Source: Meconema thalassinum (lineage: Eukaryota; Arthropoda; Insecta; Orthoptera; Tettigoniidae). From it: a stretch of DNA of 64,000 nt. The stretch spans positions 170,449,043 through 170,513,042 of the forward strand of contig OX336400.1 in NCBI GenBank assembly GCA_946902985.2, read 5' to 3'. The notes under the pieces are model-generated. The model was given only the letters and a program-made list of their open reading frames with translations. It had not been told where the DNA came from and did no database searches. A program made the position numbers and the translations under genes. The stretch's first letter is position 1. Each line of letters starts with the position of its first letter. Shown here piece after piece: positions 34,441-45,362 of the stretch.

Positions 34441-34590
34441 TTACAAATCGTCTTCTTCACTTTCGGAGCCTGCTACCGCTATTACGTCTTTAGAGCAGGA
34501 AGGCGTAGTACTGCTGTAGTTCTGCATACTTCCAATTTTGGCCACTATTATATCCTTCGGAAGTACGTAGTCGTGATAGCATTTTCCCTC
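34441..34590 (-). CDS. Candidate C-terminal exon with acidic tail, unknown gene
   Basis: A minus-strand frame of 49 codons ends at 34441 in GSESEEDDL, preceded by CYHDYVLPKDIIVAKIGS. A possible acceptor (cctaacag) lies directly upstream at about 34591. The frame shows ordered composition and an acidic tail typical of nuclear or transposase-derived proteins, but no family is recognised. The upstream side is the end of a composite repeat, so any earlier exon would lie beyond it. Confidence 0.25.
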   Translation of the reverse strand, partial: EGKCYHDYVLPKDIIVAKIGSMQNYSSTTPSCSKDVIAVAGSESEEDDL

Positions 34591-34594
34591 TGTT

Positions 34595-35338
34595 AGGTAG
34601 ATTTCATTAGAAAGCTAACTATTGCAATGGGTCCCATGTTTCGACTTCCGGAAAATTTCGACATATCTTCGCGTTTCACATCCCCCAGACCCCAAAACCA
34701 CCGTCAGTTCAAAAGTTTATATATAATTTATGTATATATATATATGTATATATATATGTATATCAGTTTCTTGTGGACACGATAACTGCCGTAATTTTGC
34801 ACCAATTACTTCGAATTTTTTACCGAAGATGTATACCTATAAAATCTCGGTCGAGTTCGTTAATGGGCTAAATCGGTCGAAGGGGGTGAAAATGGGGGGC
34901 TTTTTTCGAAAAAGTGAAATTTCGCTATAACTCTCTTAGTACGTGAAATATCGAATCCATTCAAAGTTCATAATATGTGTCGGATAAGTGCCATACATTT
35001 ATGTCAAATAAGTTTTTTGATAGCACCAACCATTGACCAAAGGGGTGGAAAAAAGTGGGTTTTTCGGGAAACATTAATCATATCTCTCTTAATAGGCACA
35101 ATATCAAAACCGTACAAAATGGACAATATTCCCCTAATAATTACCTAAAACTTTTGTCTCAAAAATTTTTTGATATGACCCACCATTACGCAAAGGGACG
35201 AGGAAAATGATTTCGGAATTATAAGAAAATGCCAAGAGCTATCAGTGGTTGCCATGGCAACACTACTAATTTGATGAGGCATGGGCCATCAGACGTTGCC
35301 ATGACAACGCACTTGCACGAGATCAGATTCAGTATTTC
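34595..35338 (-). repeat. Composite repeat, right part only (copy 4)
   Basis: Runs from aggtagatttcattagaaag to the region of catctgactaag, matching the right part of copies 1-3. It is followed by a SINE in reverse orientation rather than the usual embedded one. No protein. Confidence 0.55.
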
Positions 35339-35348
35339 CATCTGACTA

Positions 35349-35876
35349 AGTGGTTGGTTGGTTGGTTCTAAAGTTTAGGGGCTGCGACAACGCGGTCATG
35401 TAGCCCCGTGTACTTTGGGTGTGTGTAGAATCTGTCTGATAACCGGTGTTAATTGTGATGACTGTATTAGTGTGTGTTATCTGTTTGTTAATTTAAGTAC
35501 TGCAACTAACAATTTTTCAGATAGTTCCTACTTTTGCCGCCAAGCGCCACTGTCAACGACTACGAGGCCAAGTTCAGAACTGAGCTACTAGACGCCGCCA
35601 CAGTCGGCTCTTGGCAACGAACATAGAAACCTAAGAGCGTTGCATACATTCTTAACCTATCCAATTTAGCTTCACACAGGTGCAATTAGTGGAAGGATCT
35701 TTAACATGCCATAAATCTATGACATGGGACCGCCGGCTTTACTTCCCCTCAGAAGGAAGGCATACTGAGGGATATTTAACGCTCTTAAAAAATCCGACGG
35801 CTTCGGCCGGGTTTGAACCCGGTATCTTGGGCATAGAAGCTCAGCATGCTACCGACTACGCCACCGAAGCCGCCTG
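35349..35876 (-). repeat. tRNA-derived SINE, family D (copy 4, best head)
   Basis: The cleanest member. Read on the minus strand, it starts gcggcttcggtggcgtagtc (A box), has ccgggttcaaacccgg (B box) near 35813-35828, then a roughly 400-bp body with ccctcagtatgccttcc, and ends in (AACC)n (gttggttggttggtt on the plus strand at 35350-35366). An RNA polymerase III promoter is therefore readable. Confidence 0.75.
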
Positions 35877-35886
35877 ACAAAGTGGG

Positions 35887-36278
35887 AAGCGGCTTCGGTG
35901 ACGTAACTGGTAGCATGCAGAATGTCTATGCCCAATGGCGCGGTTTCAAAGCCGGCCGAAGTCGTCGGATTTTCTAAGAGCACTAGAATCCCTCAGTATG
36001 CTTTCCTTTGGAGGGGAAGTTCCAACGTTCGTTGCGAATTGCTGGTTGGGGTGGCATCTAGTAGCCAAGTTCACAGCTAGGTGTCGTTGACGGTAGTAAC
36101 TGGTAGCAACATTAGGAACTACTGCTTGAAATTGACCGTCTGCAGTACTTATATGAATTAAGACTAATACAGACATTACAATTCACACCGTGTATCAGAC
36201 AGATTCTACACTCACACAAAGTACACGGGGTTAGATGACCGCATTGTCGCAGCCCCTAAACTGAGGAACCAACCAGAG
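35887..36278 (+). repeat. tRNA-derived SINE, family D (copy 5), head-to-head with copy 4
   Basis: Head at 35887-35960 (gcggcttcggtgacgtaact) lies only 10 bp from the head of copy 4 in opposite orientation. The body is shared with the composite-embedded copies and ends ctgaggaaccaaccag, where composite copy 3 begins. B box decayed (cggtttcaaagcc). Confidence 0.65.
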
Positions 36279-36284
36279 GTAGAT

Positions 36285-37725
36285 TTCATTAGAAAGCTAA
36301 CTATTGCAATGGGTACCATGTTTCGACTTCCGGAAAATTTCGACTTATCTTCGCGTTTCACATCCCCCAGACCCCAAAACCACCGTCAGTTCAAAAGTTA
36401 TATATAATTTATGTATGTATATGTATATATGTATATCAGTTTATTGTGGACACGATAACTGCCGTAATTTTGCACCAATCACTTTGAATTTTTTACCAAA
36501 TATGTATACCTATAAAATCTCGGTCGAGTTCGTTACTGGGCTAAATCGGTCGAAGGGGGTGAAAATCGGGGGCTTTTTTCGAAAAAGTGAAATATTGCTA
36601 TAACTCTCTTAATTTGTGAAATATCAAATCCGTTCAACATTCATACTATGTGTCGGATAAAGCCCAAAAATGTATGTTTGAAGAGTTTTTTTATAGCACC
36701 AACCATTGACCAAAGGGGTGGGAAAAAGTGGGTTTTTCGGGAAACATTAATCATATCTCTCTTAATAGGCACAATATCAAAACCGTACAAAATGAACAAT
36801 ATTCCCATAATAATTACCTAAAACTTTTGTCTGAAAGAATTTTTGATATAACCCACCATTATGCCAAGGGATGAGAAAAATAATTTCGGAATTATAAGAA
36901 AATGCCAAGACCTATCAGTGGTTGCCATGGCAACACTACTAAATTGATGAGGGATGAGCCATCAGACGTTGCCAAGATAACGAACTTGCACGAGATCAGA
37001 TTCAGATTTCCATCTAAGTGTGAAGCGGCTTCGATGACGTAACTGGTAGCATGCTGAATGTCTATGCCCAAGGTCGCGAGTTCAAAGCCGGCCGAAGTCG
37101 TCGGATTTTCTAAGAGCGCTAAAAATCCCTCAGTATGCTTTCCTTTGGAGGGGAAGTTCCAACGTTCGTTGCGAGTTGCTGGTTGCGGTGGCATCTAGTA
37201 GCCAAGTTCACAGCTAGGTGTCGTTGACGGTAGTACCTGGTAGCAACATTAGTAACTACTGCTTGAAATTGACCGTCTGCAGTCCTTACCTGAATTACAG
37301 ACTAATACAGCCATCCCAAAGTACACGGGGTTACATGACCGCGTTGTCGCAGCCCCTAAACTGAGGAACCAACCAAAATCTCTACGGTAGATATAATTTT
37401 GCGTGAAGAAGTAACAGACCGTTACATAGTTGCACATCAGTGTCGAAACCTTGCATAAGGATAGTGTGACCACAAGTATAAAAATGGACCCCAAATGACA
37501 AGAAGGTTACCGTTCCCATAAGACAATAAAATGTTTAAAATAAGCATAAAATGACGAAAAACAAAGTTAATTAAGCTCCAATTATAAAATACCTTCTCGC
37601 ATTAAATGAGGTCTGATCCTTCTACGAAAATCTGCATATTCTGCCTATTTTCGCCTATCCCCAAGTTTGTCCGGTGAAATCTACCTCCGCCTTCCGGCGT
37701 GCCGAGAGGACTTTTTTTTAGTTCA
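36285..37725 (-). repeat. Composite interspersed repeat, copy 3 (inverted)
   Basis: Inverse counterpart of 22548-23990, with arms of about 1.43 kb separated by about 12.3 kb. Contains an embedded SINE at 37021-37372 (+). Begins aggtagatttcattag and ends in the phrase ccgccttccggcgtgccgag near 37710. No protein. Confidence 0.6.
37021..37372 (+). repeat. tRNA-derived SINE, family D (copy 6)
   Basis: Head gaagcggcttcgatgacgta at 37021, tail aaccaacc at about 37366-37373. Embedded in composite copy 3 at the same place as copies 1 and 3 of this SINE. Confidence 0.6.
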
Positions 37726-37744
37726 AATCGCACACACAATATGG

Positions 37745-39246
37745 AATGCAATTTTTGAAAAAATAGGCTTGTGAGATCACCTTTTGTCCGTGTGTGTGTG
37801 TGTGTGAGTGTGTGTGAGGTGTGTGTGTGTGTGTCCCCCCCCCCCCTAATAACTTTTAAACGATTGGAGCGATTTCAATGTAACTCGGTAAGTTCATAGG
37901 ACTATTCCGGGCGACCTCGACCGTGCCCTTCAAATTTTGTTACGTCTCACCAATCCAACATGGCGGCTGTGCGAAATATTTCACCAGCATTCAATATCTC
38001 CGAAACTATTACCGATATCACTCTGGAATTTATTACGGTGATAAAGGGAACTACAAGAAGTTCACCTATGTGACTTTGAAAAACTGGTAACTATAAAACT
38101 AGCATGACTATTTAATAGACGTTTCTCGCGATTTAACCAACCAAACGCAATAATACTGGGTACAGTATATGTTTATACACATTGTAATGCACCGACGTCT
38201 AACTTCGTTCAATTGTTTACATAACCACAAGATGGCGGGTGTGCGAAATATTTCACCGGCATTCTATATCTCTGAAACTATTAGCTGTATCACCCTGAAA
38301 TTTTGTACGGATATAAACAGCACTACTGGAAGTTCATCTATAAGACTTTCAAAAACCGCTTAACTACAAAACGAACATGGCGGCCAAGCGAATTTGAACA
38401 TTTTAAATAGACCTTTCTCGCGATTTAATGTTCCAAACGCAATGAAATATGGTACAGGAAATGTTTATACACATTGTAATGCACTGGTATCTAATTTAGT
38501 TCAACTGTTTACATAACCTCAAGATGGCGGCTGTGTGAATTTTAAAATTAAGTTTTTATTTCTTTTGTAGTAATCAAGCGATCGAAGTGAAAGTTTGAAT
38601 AATGAACCTACGCAATAATTTTCCTTTAATGGTACATGATTCTATGTGCTATACATTTAACAATCCAACATGGCGACCATCTGAAATATTCAGACGACTC
38701 TGAATATCTACGAATCTGTTATAGCAATCAAACTGATTTTTTATGTTCATAGGGGCTATGATCTTAAGTTCACCTATAGGACTTTAAATATCCTGGTGAT
38801 CACAAATCCAACATGGCGGCGACGCGAAGTATAAATATTCATGGACGTTTCTCGTAATTTAACCATCCGAGTGCAGTGAAACTTGGCACAGTAAATCCTT
38901 TTACGAATATTAATCCACTGACATCTAATTTATTTCAATTGTTTCCATAACCACAAGATGGCAGCTGTGCGAAATTTTAAAATCTCCTTACTACATCTTG
39001 TGTCCTAATCATGCGATTGAAGTTTGAATGCTAACCGTACACAATAATCTTCATGAAACATTACATAACTCTAGGACCTACATATATAAAATCCAACATG
39101 GCGGCCATCCGAAATATTTAGTCGGTACTCAATATCTACGAATCTATTGCAGCAATCAAACTGAAATTTTGTATGTTGGTAGTGGCAGTTAATATAAGTT
39201 GGATATATGAAAACAGGCTGGATAGTTCTTCACGGAACTACTTGTT
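37745..39246 (+). mobile_element. HINE-like family B (copy B3)
   Basis: The 5' hairpin is partly lost (starts ttttgaaaaaataggcttgt). GTGT tracts and a 10-C run lie at 37785-37848. Units of about 145 bp are clearest here: ATGGCG words at 38524, 38670, 38813, 38958 and 39098. The 3' end has gttcttcacggaac and CTTGTT at 39246. It also provides the empty site for the LINE in B2. Confidence 0.65.
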
Positions 39247-39937
39247 GAACTTTCATTCGATTTCTTTGCTTTGTTTTCATCAATTCAACTTGGCTAAAAA
39301 CTCTCCCTACATCTGCATTAGAGTGAGGGAGCGAAAGAACATAAACTGCCTTCGCATGAAACTGGGAAATACCCTGGGAGCTGGGAAGAATATAGATGAT
39401 AGGTCGATTCTTTGTACAAGTGCACTTGCACTGAGCCCTGCAAGTTGCGCTTCTTAGCACTTATGCACGCGAATGAGAATTTCGGGGACTTCCCCTGTTG
39501 GAGTGCTGATCTTGACACATGTAAGGCTGAACATTGCCTATCGTAATTGATTAACTATATTAAAATTATTAGCCTACATGTCTTCCAGGATTTGCTTATT
39601 TGTCATAGGGGACAATTTCATGAAAAAATCCAGTAAGCACCAGATTTGGCAATGGTTTTATTGAAATAACACCAGTATTTTGCTATGGCGCTATTAGAAC
39701 ATTTCTGGCACCAGACGAACTTCAGAAACACCAGATCTGGTGCTAAAACCACCAAATTGGCAACACTTCCGGTAAGCTATATCTATTTGTACAATGAGAG
39801 CCTTGTCTATAGAACGGAACCTAGCCGGGGCCGTATTTTAAAACGTGTGTTTTATTGCGTTTACGCCATGGGTTGAAAGATATATAAGATTTAACCTTTA
39901 AAGAATCGTATAGTACTTAAATCCTGTGCGGTATTTT
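39247..39937. other. Unassigned stretch
   Basis: No gene recognised. Phrases around caccagatttggcaa and caaattggcaacact (39635-39770) recur in decayed form near 34325-34400, suggesting an old dispersed repeat. Frames at 39173-39518 are unsupported. Confidence 0.3.
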
Positions 39938-40190
39938 AGCCTACTTTCATTTATGAAATATCACCTTTTATCCGTGTGTGTGTCCCCCTTAAAAATCTAA
40001 ACGGCAGGAGCAATTTCAACGAAACTCTGTGAGGACGATGAAGAGATCTCCAAATACTGTATAAAGACCTAGTAAAGTCCATCAGGAAGCAATGGCAGAT
40101 TGGAAAGATGAAGATCATACCAATTGTTATTTCAAGCACTGGCGTTGTACGAAGGAATTCTTCTGCAGGGGTTGATATTGACACCGATTT
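39938..40190 (+). pseudogene. HINE-like B 5' fragment followed by a LINE fragment
   Basis: 39938-40030 is the 5' end of family B (tagcctactttcatttatga, GTGT tract, taaacggcaggagcaatttc). It passes directly into LINE coding sequence at 40036-40190 with KDLVKSIRKQWQIGKMKIIP and VISSTGVV in one frame. The junction suggests the LINE inserted into, or recombined with, the family B element. Confidence 0.5.
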
Positions 40191-40344
40191 ATAGGCTACA
40201 AGCAGTGACGTAACTATGGGGAGTGATTTTGGGGATCAATCCCCCCAGAGCCGAATAATTAAAAGAAACGTAATTTGATCAAATTTTTATTTATTAAAAA
40301 AATGCCAATTCTTTGATTATCGACAAACGATTGAATTAAGTGCC

Positions 40345-40984
40345 GTTATGTTTGACCCTGATAATTATATGTCTGAAAACTGTATCATAATGATGGTCAT
40401 TATAACACTATTTTTCATTATGAAACAGTTTCTCCCACCAATCACAGCTCAAGAAACAGTTGTTTGACCAATTAGATAAGGATACCTTCGCGCATGCGCT
40501 CAAAATCCAACATGTCTATATAAATTACCGAAGTGCACCGTCCATATGATCGCATAAATAAACTGGTGAATATGAAACACTGTACCTTAATATCCCCAAA
40601 TCCAATTTCTACACAGTGGGTTGTTTTCAAACGATTTCGGTGACATTTTTACTGAATACTGGTGCTCAATCTGCACATATGGCACTGGAGCACACAGAGC
40701 GCATGCGTCGGTCGGTCAGAGAGCTTGGAAATCAGAGATATCCTACCCTGCGCAGCACCCGATCACAAAATTCTAGTGGCAATCTCAACAGATATTTATG
40801 AATATTAATGTTAAAACATATAATAAAGTTATAATTATCGTCGAACATAAACAGTCGTTAGCAACTCGCCTATAATGGTAACTAAGACACTCGTATGGAA
40901 ATTATAAAACTCGCATACGCTCGTTTTATAAAAAATACTCGTGGCTTAATTATAGCCATTATAGGCTCGTTGCTTAATGTACTA
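40345..40984 (+). mobile_element. Crypton-like non-autonomous element, copy 3
   Basis: Same ends and layout as copy 2. Left hairpin around gaaaactgtatcataatgat (40374-40430), the remnant YLNIPKSNFYT near 40580, and the right hairpin between 40868 and 40975. Frames are broken. It abuts copy 4 directly at 40984/40985. Confidence 0.55.
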
Positions 40985-41330
40985 TTATGTTCGACGATGT
41001 CGATATGTAAATATTATATGTCAGATAACTGTATCATAATGGGTGTCATTAAGGTACTACTTCTCATTATAACATTGTTTATCAGAGCTCAATATTTTCA
41101 TTCATTGACCAATTAGGTAAGGATAGCGTCTGACATGTACTGAAAATGCAACATGTCTTACATGATTTGAAAGTTGACAATGTAGCCTATATTGGATCAA
41201 CCATTGTAGTTACATGCATAAACAAACTGGGCAATATTGCAAAAGAAAAATCACTGTACCTTAATATCCGCAACTCCAAATTATACACATTCGTAACATT
41301 TCGCCCACAAATTTAGTGAATGCAGTTGTT
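40985..41330 (+). mobile_element. Crypton-like element, copy 4 (truncated)
   Basis: Starts with the family left end (ttatgttcgacgatgtcgat) immediately after copy 3 and runs through the recombinase-like remnant (YLNIRNSKLYT region near 41265-41295) before losing similarity. Two copies in direct tandem are unusual for independent insertions. Confidence 0.5.
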
Positions 41331-41571
41331 GACATAAACACCATAACGCCATGGAGGAAGCAGGCATATGACATTAGTTACACGGAAATTATAATCCAGC
41401 TCCCTGTTCAGTAAATAGATTTCTTATACGAAACTTTTTCACCGGATACCGTTACTGTTCTATTTGGGACTAAGTTAATTTGCCTTCCGTTGACATTCTA
41501 TACGCATCGAATTCGAATAATAACTAGTTGATAATACGATACTTTATAATTTTAAAGCGTTTGTAATGGCC

Positions 41572-43112
41572 GATTTTTAGCTTATATTCATTTTATTTAA
41601 AAAAAATAGGCTTATGAGATCACCTTTTGTCCGTGTGTGAATGTGTGTGCGTATGTGTGTCTGTCTGTGTATGTGTCCCCCCTAATAACCTTTAAACGGC
41701 TGGGGAGATTTTAATGAAACTCGGTATGGTCATAGCACCATTTTGGCCGACACCGACCGTTGCATTAAAATTGTATTACGCCTCACCAATCCAAAATGGC
41801 GGCTGTGCGAAATATTTCACCAGCATTCAATATCTCCGAAACTATTACCGATATCACCCTGAAATTTTGTACGGTGATAAGGGCACTACTACAAGTTCAC
41901 CTATGAGACTTTCAAAATCCTGGTAACTACGAAACCAACATGGCGGCCAGGCGAATTCGAGACTTTCAAAAAGACTTTTCTCGCGATTTAACCATCCAAT
42001 CGCAATGAAACGTGGTACAGCAAAAGTTTATGCATATTAAAATGGACTGGCATCTAATTTAGTCCAATTGTTTACACAAATTAAAGATGGCGGCTGTGCA
42101 AAGTAGTTTACCGGCATTCTATATCTCCGAAACTATTTCTGATATCACCCTGACATTTTGTACAGTGATGCAAGGCACTACTACAAGTTTATCTATGTAA
42201 CTTGGAAAAACTCGTAAGGTACAAAACGAACATGGTGGTCAAGCGAATTTGAAAAATTTTATTAAACTTTTCTCGCGATTTATCCATCTGAGCGAAGTAA
42301 AATTTGGTACATTAAATGTTTATACATATTGCAATGCACCGGCATATAATTTAGTTCATTTGTTTACATTACTTTAAGATGGCGGCTGTGCGAAGTTTTA
42401 AATTAAGTTTATATTTCTTGTGTCGTAATCATGCGATGGAAGTGAAAGTTTGAATAATGAGCGTACGCAATAATTTTCCTTTAATTGTACATAACTCTAT
42501 GGCTAATACATATAACAATCCAACATGGCGACCATCCGAAATATTTAGACGATTCCCAATATCTACGAATCTTTTACAGCAATCAAACTGAAATTATTTA
42601 TGCTCATAGAGGCTATGGACATAAGTTCACCTATATGACTTTCAATAACCTGGTGAGCACAAATCCAACATGGCGGCGACGCGAAGTATACATATATAAA
42701 TGGACGTTTCTCGCGATTTAACCGTCCGAGTGCAGTGAAACTCGGTACGATATATGCTTAGGCTATACAAATGTTAATCCACTGGCATATAATTTATTTC
42801 CATTGTTTTCATAACCAGAAGATGGCAGGTGTGTGAAATTTTAAAAAATCTCGTTTTTACTTCTTGTGTCCTAATCATGCGATTGAAGTTTGAATACTAC
42901 ACCTACACAATAATCTTCATGGAATCGTACATGACTCCAAGGCCAACATAATTATATAAAAATCCAACATAGCGACCATCCGAAATATTACACGGTTCTC
43001 AATATCGACGAATCTATTACAATCAAACTGAAATGTTGTATGTTGATAGAGGCAATTAACGTAAGTAGGAAATATGAAAATAGGGTTTAGGCCCTTCACG
43101 GAACAGCTTGTT
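41572..43112 (+). mobile_element. HINE-like family B (copy B4), near full length
   Basis: 5' hairpin (tttagcttatattcatttta with aaaaataggcttatgagat), GTGT tracts and a C-run at 41630-41685, taaacggctggggagatttt, then about ten ~145-bp units with atggcggctgtgcgaa. The 3' end cttcacggaacagcttgtt is at 43112. No protein. Confidence 0.65.
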
Positions 43113-43195
43113 TTGTTATTTGACCAAAATAACAAAATTATCATGCATAGTACTGTACCCGTAATTATCATTATGTCAAAATCCTAGAATGGAGA

Positions 43196-43474
43196 ATGGA
43201 TCGAAGAAGCTTGAAGGTCCTGGCAGAAAACCTGAAAAATCCCTCTGACAAGCAATTCTATGATAATCACACAGTCGCAGAGGAAGTGTTATGGATTGAC
43301 TACAATAGGAGCATGAGATCCTTACCTAATCTCGCAATTAAGTTACCGCAGATACTTTATAAATGCTTGTCTATCACACACGCACTATATGCTTGCTTAT
43401 TACAGCTTTATATTGGAGCTGGCGGTAACGCGTCTTCTCCAAGGTACACTAACCTTGTCGAGGGCAACCCATAA
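43196..43474 (+). CDS. Open frame of 92 codons, unknown
   Basis: The product would begin MDRRSLKVLAENLKNPSDKQ and contains TVAEEVLWIDYNRSMRSLPN. It has a mixed, protein-like composition and no low-complexity runs, unlike most frames here. No splice signal, promoter or homology is recognised. It could be a fragment of a retroelement N-terminal region or chance. Confidence 0.2.
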   Translation: MDRRSLKVLAENLKNPSDKQFYDNHTVAEEVLWIDYNRSMRSLPNLAIKLPQILYKCLSITHALYACLLQLYIGAGGNASSPRYTNLVEGNP

Positions 43475-43734
43475 TGCATCATAAACTTCCAACTAAGCTA
43501 AAAACTTGTTTTATGTCACAAATCCAGCCCTTCCAATCTCATGCATATTCATCATTACAAACATGATTCTGGCCTCATAATCATCCTAAAATAAGCCGGA
43601 TTCGGGTTCAGCACCTGTGCGCTATCTGTTAGTGCAACTTCAGGATAAACAATGTTTCAAAGTTTGGGATACGTTATTGGGTAGAGATCAAATGTTGAGC
43701 CCACGCAATTCCCAAGAAGAAGTCAACCGACAGA

Positions 43735-43871
43735 ATATCGACAGATATTTATGTTAGAACATATAATAACGTTATAATTATCGTCGATCATAAACTCGCT
43801 TCGCTCGTTTTATAAAAATTCTCGTGTCTTAACTATAGCCATTATAGGCTCGTTGTATAATGTGCTGTTAT
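43735..43871 (+). mobile_element. Crypton-like element, right end only (copy 5)
   Basis: Carries the internal aaagttataattatcgtcga-type phrase and the right-end hairpin (ctcgcttcgctcgttttata, ccattataggctcgttg). The recombinase-like part is missing. It lies just upstream of the 46-bp minisatellite. Confidence 0.5.
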
Positions 43872-44035
43872 AATTTGGGAACATTTATCTTTACTTGTGT
43901 GAAATGTTTGGTGTTACACCAATCAAAACTGTTCATTTCCGAGCTTTGAAAGGTGCAAGTAAAACGTATCAAATGCTATCGAGATTAAACATTAAAGCGT
44001 GGAGGTTTGCTTTCATTGATTGTCTTATTTTTACC

Positions 44036-45362
44036 GCAGCACAAAGCAAAATTCAAAAACAGAAGCAAAAACAGAAAACACAAAGCAAAGAACAAAATTC
44101 AAAAACAGAAGCAAAAGCAGAAAACATAAAGCAGAAACGAAATTCAAAATCAGAAACAAAAGCAGAAAACAGAAAGCAAAATTCAAAACCTGAAGCAAAA
44201 ACAGAAAACACAAAAGCAAAAACAAAATTCAAAAAACAGAAGCAAAAACAGAAAACACAAAGCAAAAAGCGAAATTCAAAAATAGAAGCAAAAGCAGAGA
44301 AAAAAAAGCAAAAGGCAAAATTCAAAAACAGAAGCAAAAGCAGGAAACGCAAAGCAAAAAGGAAAATTCAAAACAGAAGCTATAGCAGAAAACACAAACA
44401 GAAAGCAAAATTCATAAAAGAAGCAAAAGCAGAAAACACAAACAAGAAATCAAAATTCAAAAACAGAAGCAAAAGCAGACAGCACAAAGCAAGAAACGAA
44501 ATTAAAAAACAGAAGCAAAACCAGAATACACAAACAAAATCAAAATTTAAAAACAGAAGCAAAAGCAGTAAACACAAAGCAAGAAACGAAATTCAAAAAC
44601 AGAAGCAAAAGCAGAAAACACAATTAAAAAGCAAAATTCAAAAACAGAAGCAAAAGCAGAAAACACAAAGCGAACGGCAAAATTCAGAAACAAAAGAAAA
44701 TCAGAAACCACAAAGCAAAATTCAAAAACAGAAGCAAAAGCAGAAAACACAAAGCAAAAAGCAAAATTCAAAAACATAATCTAAAGCAGAAAACACAAAG
44801 CAAAAACGAATTTCAAAAACAGAAGCAAAAGCAGAAAGCAGAAAGCAAAATTCAAAACCTGAAGCAAAAGCAGAAAACAAAAAGCAAAAACGAAATTCAA
44901 AAACAGAAGCAAAAGCAGAAAACACAAAGAAAAAAGCGAAATTCAAAAATAGAAGCAAAAGCAGAGAACACAAAGCAAAAGGCAAAATTCAAAAACAGAA
45001 GCAAAAGCAGGAAACGCAAAGCAAAAAGGAAAATTCAGAAACAGAAGCAAACGCAGACAACACAAAGCAAGAAACGAAATTAAAAAAACAGAAGCAAAAT
45101 CAGAATACACAAACAAAAAGCAAAATTCAAAAACAGAAGCAATAGCAGTAAACACAAAGCAAGAAACGAAATTAAAAAACAGAAGCAAAAGCAGAAAACA
45201 CAATTAAAAGGCAAAATTCAAAACCAGAAACAAAGGCAGAAAACACAAAGCAAACGGCAAAATTCAGAAACAAAAGAAAATCAGAAAACACAAAGAAAAA
45301 TTCAAAAACAGAAGCAAAAGCAGAAAACAGACACAAAACCAAAAACACAAAGCAAAACGAAA
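44036..45362. repeat. 46-bp minisatellite, T-depleted on the plus strand
   Basis: About 29 units of 39-47 bp on the theme aaattcaaaaacagaagcaa aagcagaaaacacaaagc. Apart from the single attc per unit the plus strand has almost no T. Variant markers recur about 668 bp apart: caggaaacgc at 44341 and 45008, and attcaaaacctgaagc near 44181 and 44850, so half the array is a duplicate of the other. A Lys/Gln/Ser-rich frame (43895-44779) runs through it, but only because the repeat lacks stop codons. Confidence 0.85.

Noticed and set aside
35813..35960. Functional tRNA genes
   Set aside because: A and B boxes are present, but the sequence does not fold into a full cloverleaf and continues into repeated SINE bodies. 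The same applies at 12.3, 19.0, 30.2 and 30.7 kb.
43895..44779. 294-codon Lys/Gln/Ser-rich frame on the plus strand
   Set aside because: It follows a 46-bp minisatellite whose plus strand has almost no T, so stop codons cannot occur. The minus strand shows similar Phe/Leu-rich frames for the same reason.
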